From Bog-756 sp963699105 (lineage in GTDB: Bacteria > Actinomycetota > Acidimicrobiia > Acidimicrobiales > RAAP-2): DNA of 64,000 bases. Every line of letters begins with the position of its first letter. Position 1 is the stretch's first letter. Under the pieces are notes generated by a model that did no database searches, had not been told where the DNA came from, and was given only the letters and a program-made list of their open reading frames with translations. Of the stretch, positions 62,787 to 64,000 are shown piece after piece. Position numbers and translations under genes: made by a program. The stretch spans positions 620,001 to 684,000 of the forward strand of contig CAVOTI010000003.1 in assembly GCA_963699105.1 (NCBI GenBank). The letters run 5' to 3'.

Positions 62787-63370
62787 GGCGCTGGCCCTCT
62801 GTCGGATCCCGATCGCCCAGGACGATCGGCTGGTCGGTGGCACCGTCAGGTGAGGGCATGACGCTCTCCCGATAACCGGTTATGGCAGGTAGAGAGGCGG
62901 ACCCAACCGTCGGATGCAAAATGACGACCCCGCCCGGGGGGCGATCGGTGTCAGTCCGGCAACCAGGCCGGACCACCGGGTTGGCAGTACGGACCGCCAC
63001 GGCCGCACGTTAGAGCCGGCCTGTGACGCGGGAACCGGATTCGGGAAGCATCGTGGTGTCGACGGTGTCGACGGTGTCGTGCGGCTCTGCCTCCACCAGC
63101 CGCTCGACCAACGTATCTGCCCGCCGTGCCGTCTCTGCCGATCAGAGGATCCAGTCGGTACCCTCGATTCCCACAGGAGGTCGGGGGCTCGGTGGGGTCC
63201 CCCTCCGGTTGGTGCAACCGAGAGACCCGTCGGCACCGAAATGGGCGCCTGAGGGGGAAGGACACGACCCGAGATCGCCTACACTCTGAGCGGTGGTCGG
63301 TTCCACGGAGAACCATTCCGTCGGGCTGGGAGCCCGACACCCCAGGAGCCGGGCCAGGGCAGAGTTTTGC
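62787..63370. other. Intergenic, no gene recognised
   Basis: About 585 bases upstream of the ArdC-like gene and tRNA-Ala. It contains a short tandem GTCGACG-GT repeat at about 63057-63080. The long reverse frame crossing into the tRNA gene starts with a translation of the tRNA antisense and is not a gene. Confidence 0.5.
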
Positions 63371-63447
63371 GGGGATGTAGCTCAGTTGGCTAGAGCACCT
63401 GCTTTGCAAGCAGGGGGTCACGGGTTCGAGTCCCGTCATCTCCACCA
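63371..63447 (+). tRNA. tRNA-Ala (anticodon TGC)
   Basis: Acceptor GGGGATG pairs with CATCTCC (one G-T), D-arm GCTC...GAGC, anticodon stem CCTGC/GCAGG with loop TTTGCAA (anticodon TGC), T-arm ACGGG TTCGAGT CCCGT, discriminator A and encoded CCA. Confidence 0.96.
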
Positions 63448-64000
63448 GAGTTTCTCCTTTTCAGGGGCACAATCTCTGCCCACTGGGACGCACCCTCCGG
63501 GTCGTCATTCGGCTCCACCGCGCGTCCATTGCGCGACTGTGTCTGGTGCGCCCTCCACGTTCCTCTTTCGAGCCACCCGTCGGCAAGGTCCAGACGAGAA
63601 GCCACTCGTTAAAAGGCCAGTCAGCCGGGGCCGACGGCAGGCACATCGAGAGCTAACTCATCTGGACCTCTAAACGCTACGAATGGACCGCAGCATCTGC
63701 CAAGAAGTCTCAACCAGGCACATCTGGGATGGTTCCTCGGAGCGAATGAGGCTGGGCTCCGTAACCGACATCCGTCGGCAGGATCTGACCAGCGTCAGAG
63801 GTAATCTCGGGGCGTCGGGCAACGGTGTCCCAGGGACGAACTGCAGACCCGACGATGGGTCACGAGCTCAGATCGGGGATCGTCTAGGTGGAGCAGTCCA
63901 TTGCTTCGGCCGAGTTGCCGGGTGGGATCTCAGTCGCATACGCAACTGCTGGTGCTGGGCCGCACCTTGCCTTTGTGGGCGGTTGGCTGAGTCATCTTGA
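63448..64000. other. No gene recognised to the window end
   Basis: About 550 bases. A forward frame from 63683 stays open to the edge but has no recognisable domain or ribosome site. A decayed element next to the tRNA-Ala is possible; no attachment-site duplication of the tRNA 3' end can be seen within the window. Confidence 0.45.

Noticed and set aside
62951..63445. Reverse frame beginning MEMTGLEPVTPCLQSRC
   Set aside because: It starts inside tRNA-Ala antisense; this is a well-known spurious ORF type.
63390..63605. Reverse frame ending GTRTRDPLLAKQVL
   Set aside because: Antisense translation of tRNA-Ala.
63683..64000. Forward frame open to the window edge
   Set aside because: No domain, no ribosome site and unusual composition; coding status cannot be supported.

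Overview
The window is chromosomal DNA from a high-GC actinobacterium. A WhiB protein beside two tandem Get3/ArsA ATPases, a KimA-like permease divergent from two TrkA genes, a GlnR-type regulator next to glutamine synthetase, actinobacterial GlnII and a class F-like sortase all fit. Gene content resembles class Acidimicrobiia, but that placement is an inference from gene families only. No rRNA, CRISPR array, prophage or replication origin was seen.

Layout. (1) 1-31.7 kb is a mostly core block: tmk-topA, hppA (H+-pyrophosphatase), a KimA-like K+ permease divergent from two trkA genes, a HAD phosphatase, a primary-type sigma factor, nadE, glnII-glnA-GlnR-like regulator, a RidA protein, a compact 2Fe-2S/molybdenum hydroxylase fusion with erpA and mrp, a NUDIX hydrolase, an alpha/beta hydrolase, two DUF929-type thioredoxin-fold proteins flanking a VKOR protein, whiB, two Get3-like ATPases, a lone receiver, a CorC-like CBS protein and tRNA-Pro. 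(2) 31.7-44.4 kb is accessory: an IS630-family element sits inside a DinB-like gene, followed by a truncated haemoglobin, glyoxalase-fold proteins, a large secreted propeller-SGNH-Ig protein, a lipoprotein, an ArsR/SRPBCC pair and several damaged genes. (3) 44.4-58.4 kb carries an ECF41-type sigma factor divergent from a carboxymuconolactone decarboxylase-like protein, a glycosyltransferase 39 protein, a secreted protein and a small HTH regulator sharing a promoter with three operator-like repeats, an ice-binding-domain wall protein with its own sortase, a PhnZ-like HD protein beside a phosphodiesterase, an aquaporin, and metabolic genes. (4) 58.4-64 kb holds ppk1 divergent from ppa, a SHOCT / CMD / ArdC-like operon and tRNA-Ala.

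Functional threads. Pyrophosphate and polyphosphate are served by three genes (hppA, ppk1, ppa). K+ homeostasis is served by KimA, two TrkA subunits and a TMEM175-like channel. Nitrogen assimilation is served by GlnII, GlnA and a GlnR-like regulator, with a GlnR-like box upstream of glnII. Fe-S and redox biology is represented by ErpA, Mrp, WhiB, VKOR and the thioredoxin-like proteins.

Sequence quality. Between about 24.4 and 31.6 kb almost every gene is broken by one or more single-base shifts, often in G or C runs, although the motifs on both sides of each break are intact. I read these as likely consensus errors rather than mass gene decay. A few isolated indels or stop codons occur elsewhere (DinB, 39.6-40.2, 43.8-44.4, 46.4, 55.9 and 57.9 kb). 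Coordinates of broken genes cover the reconstructed gene.
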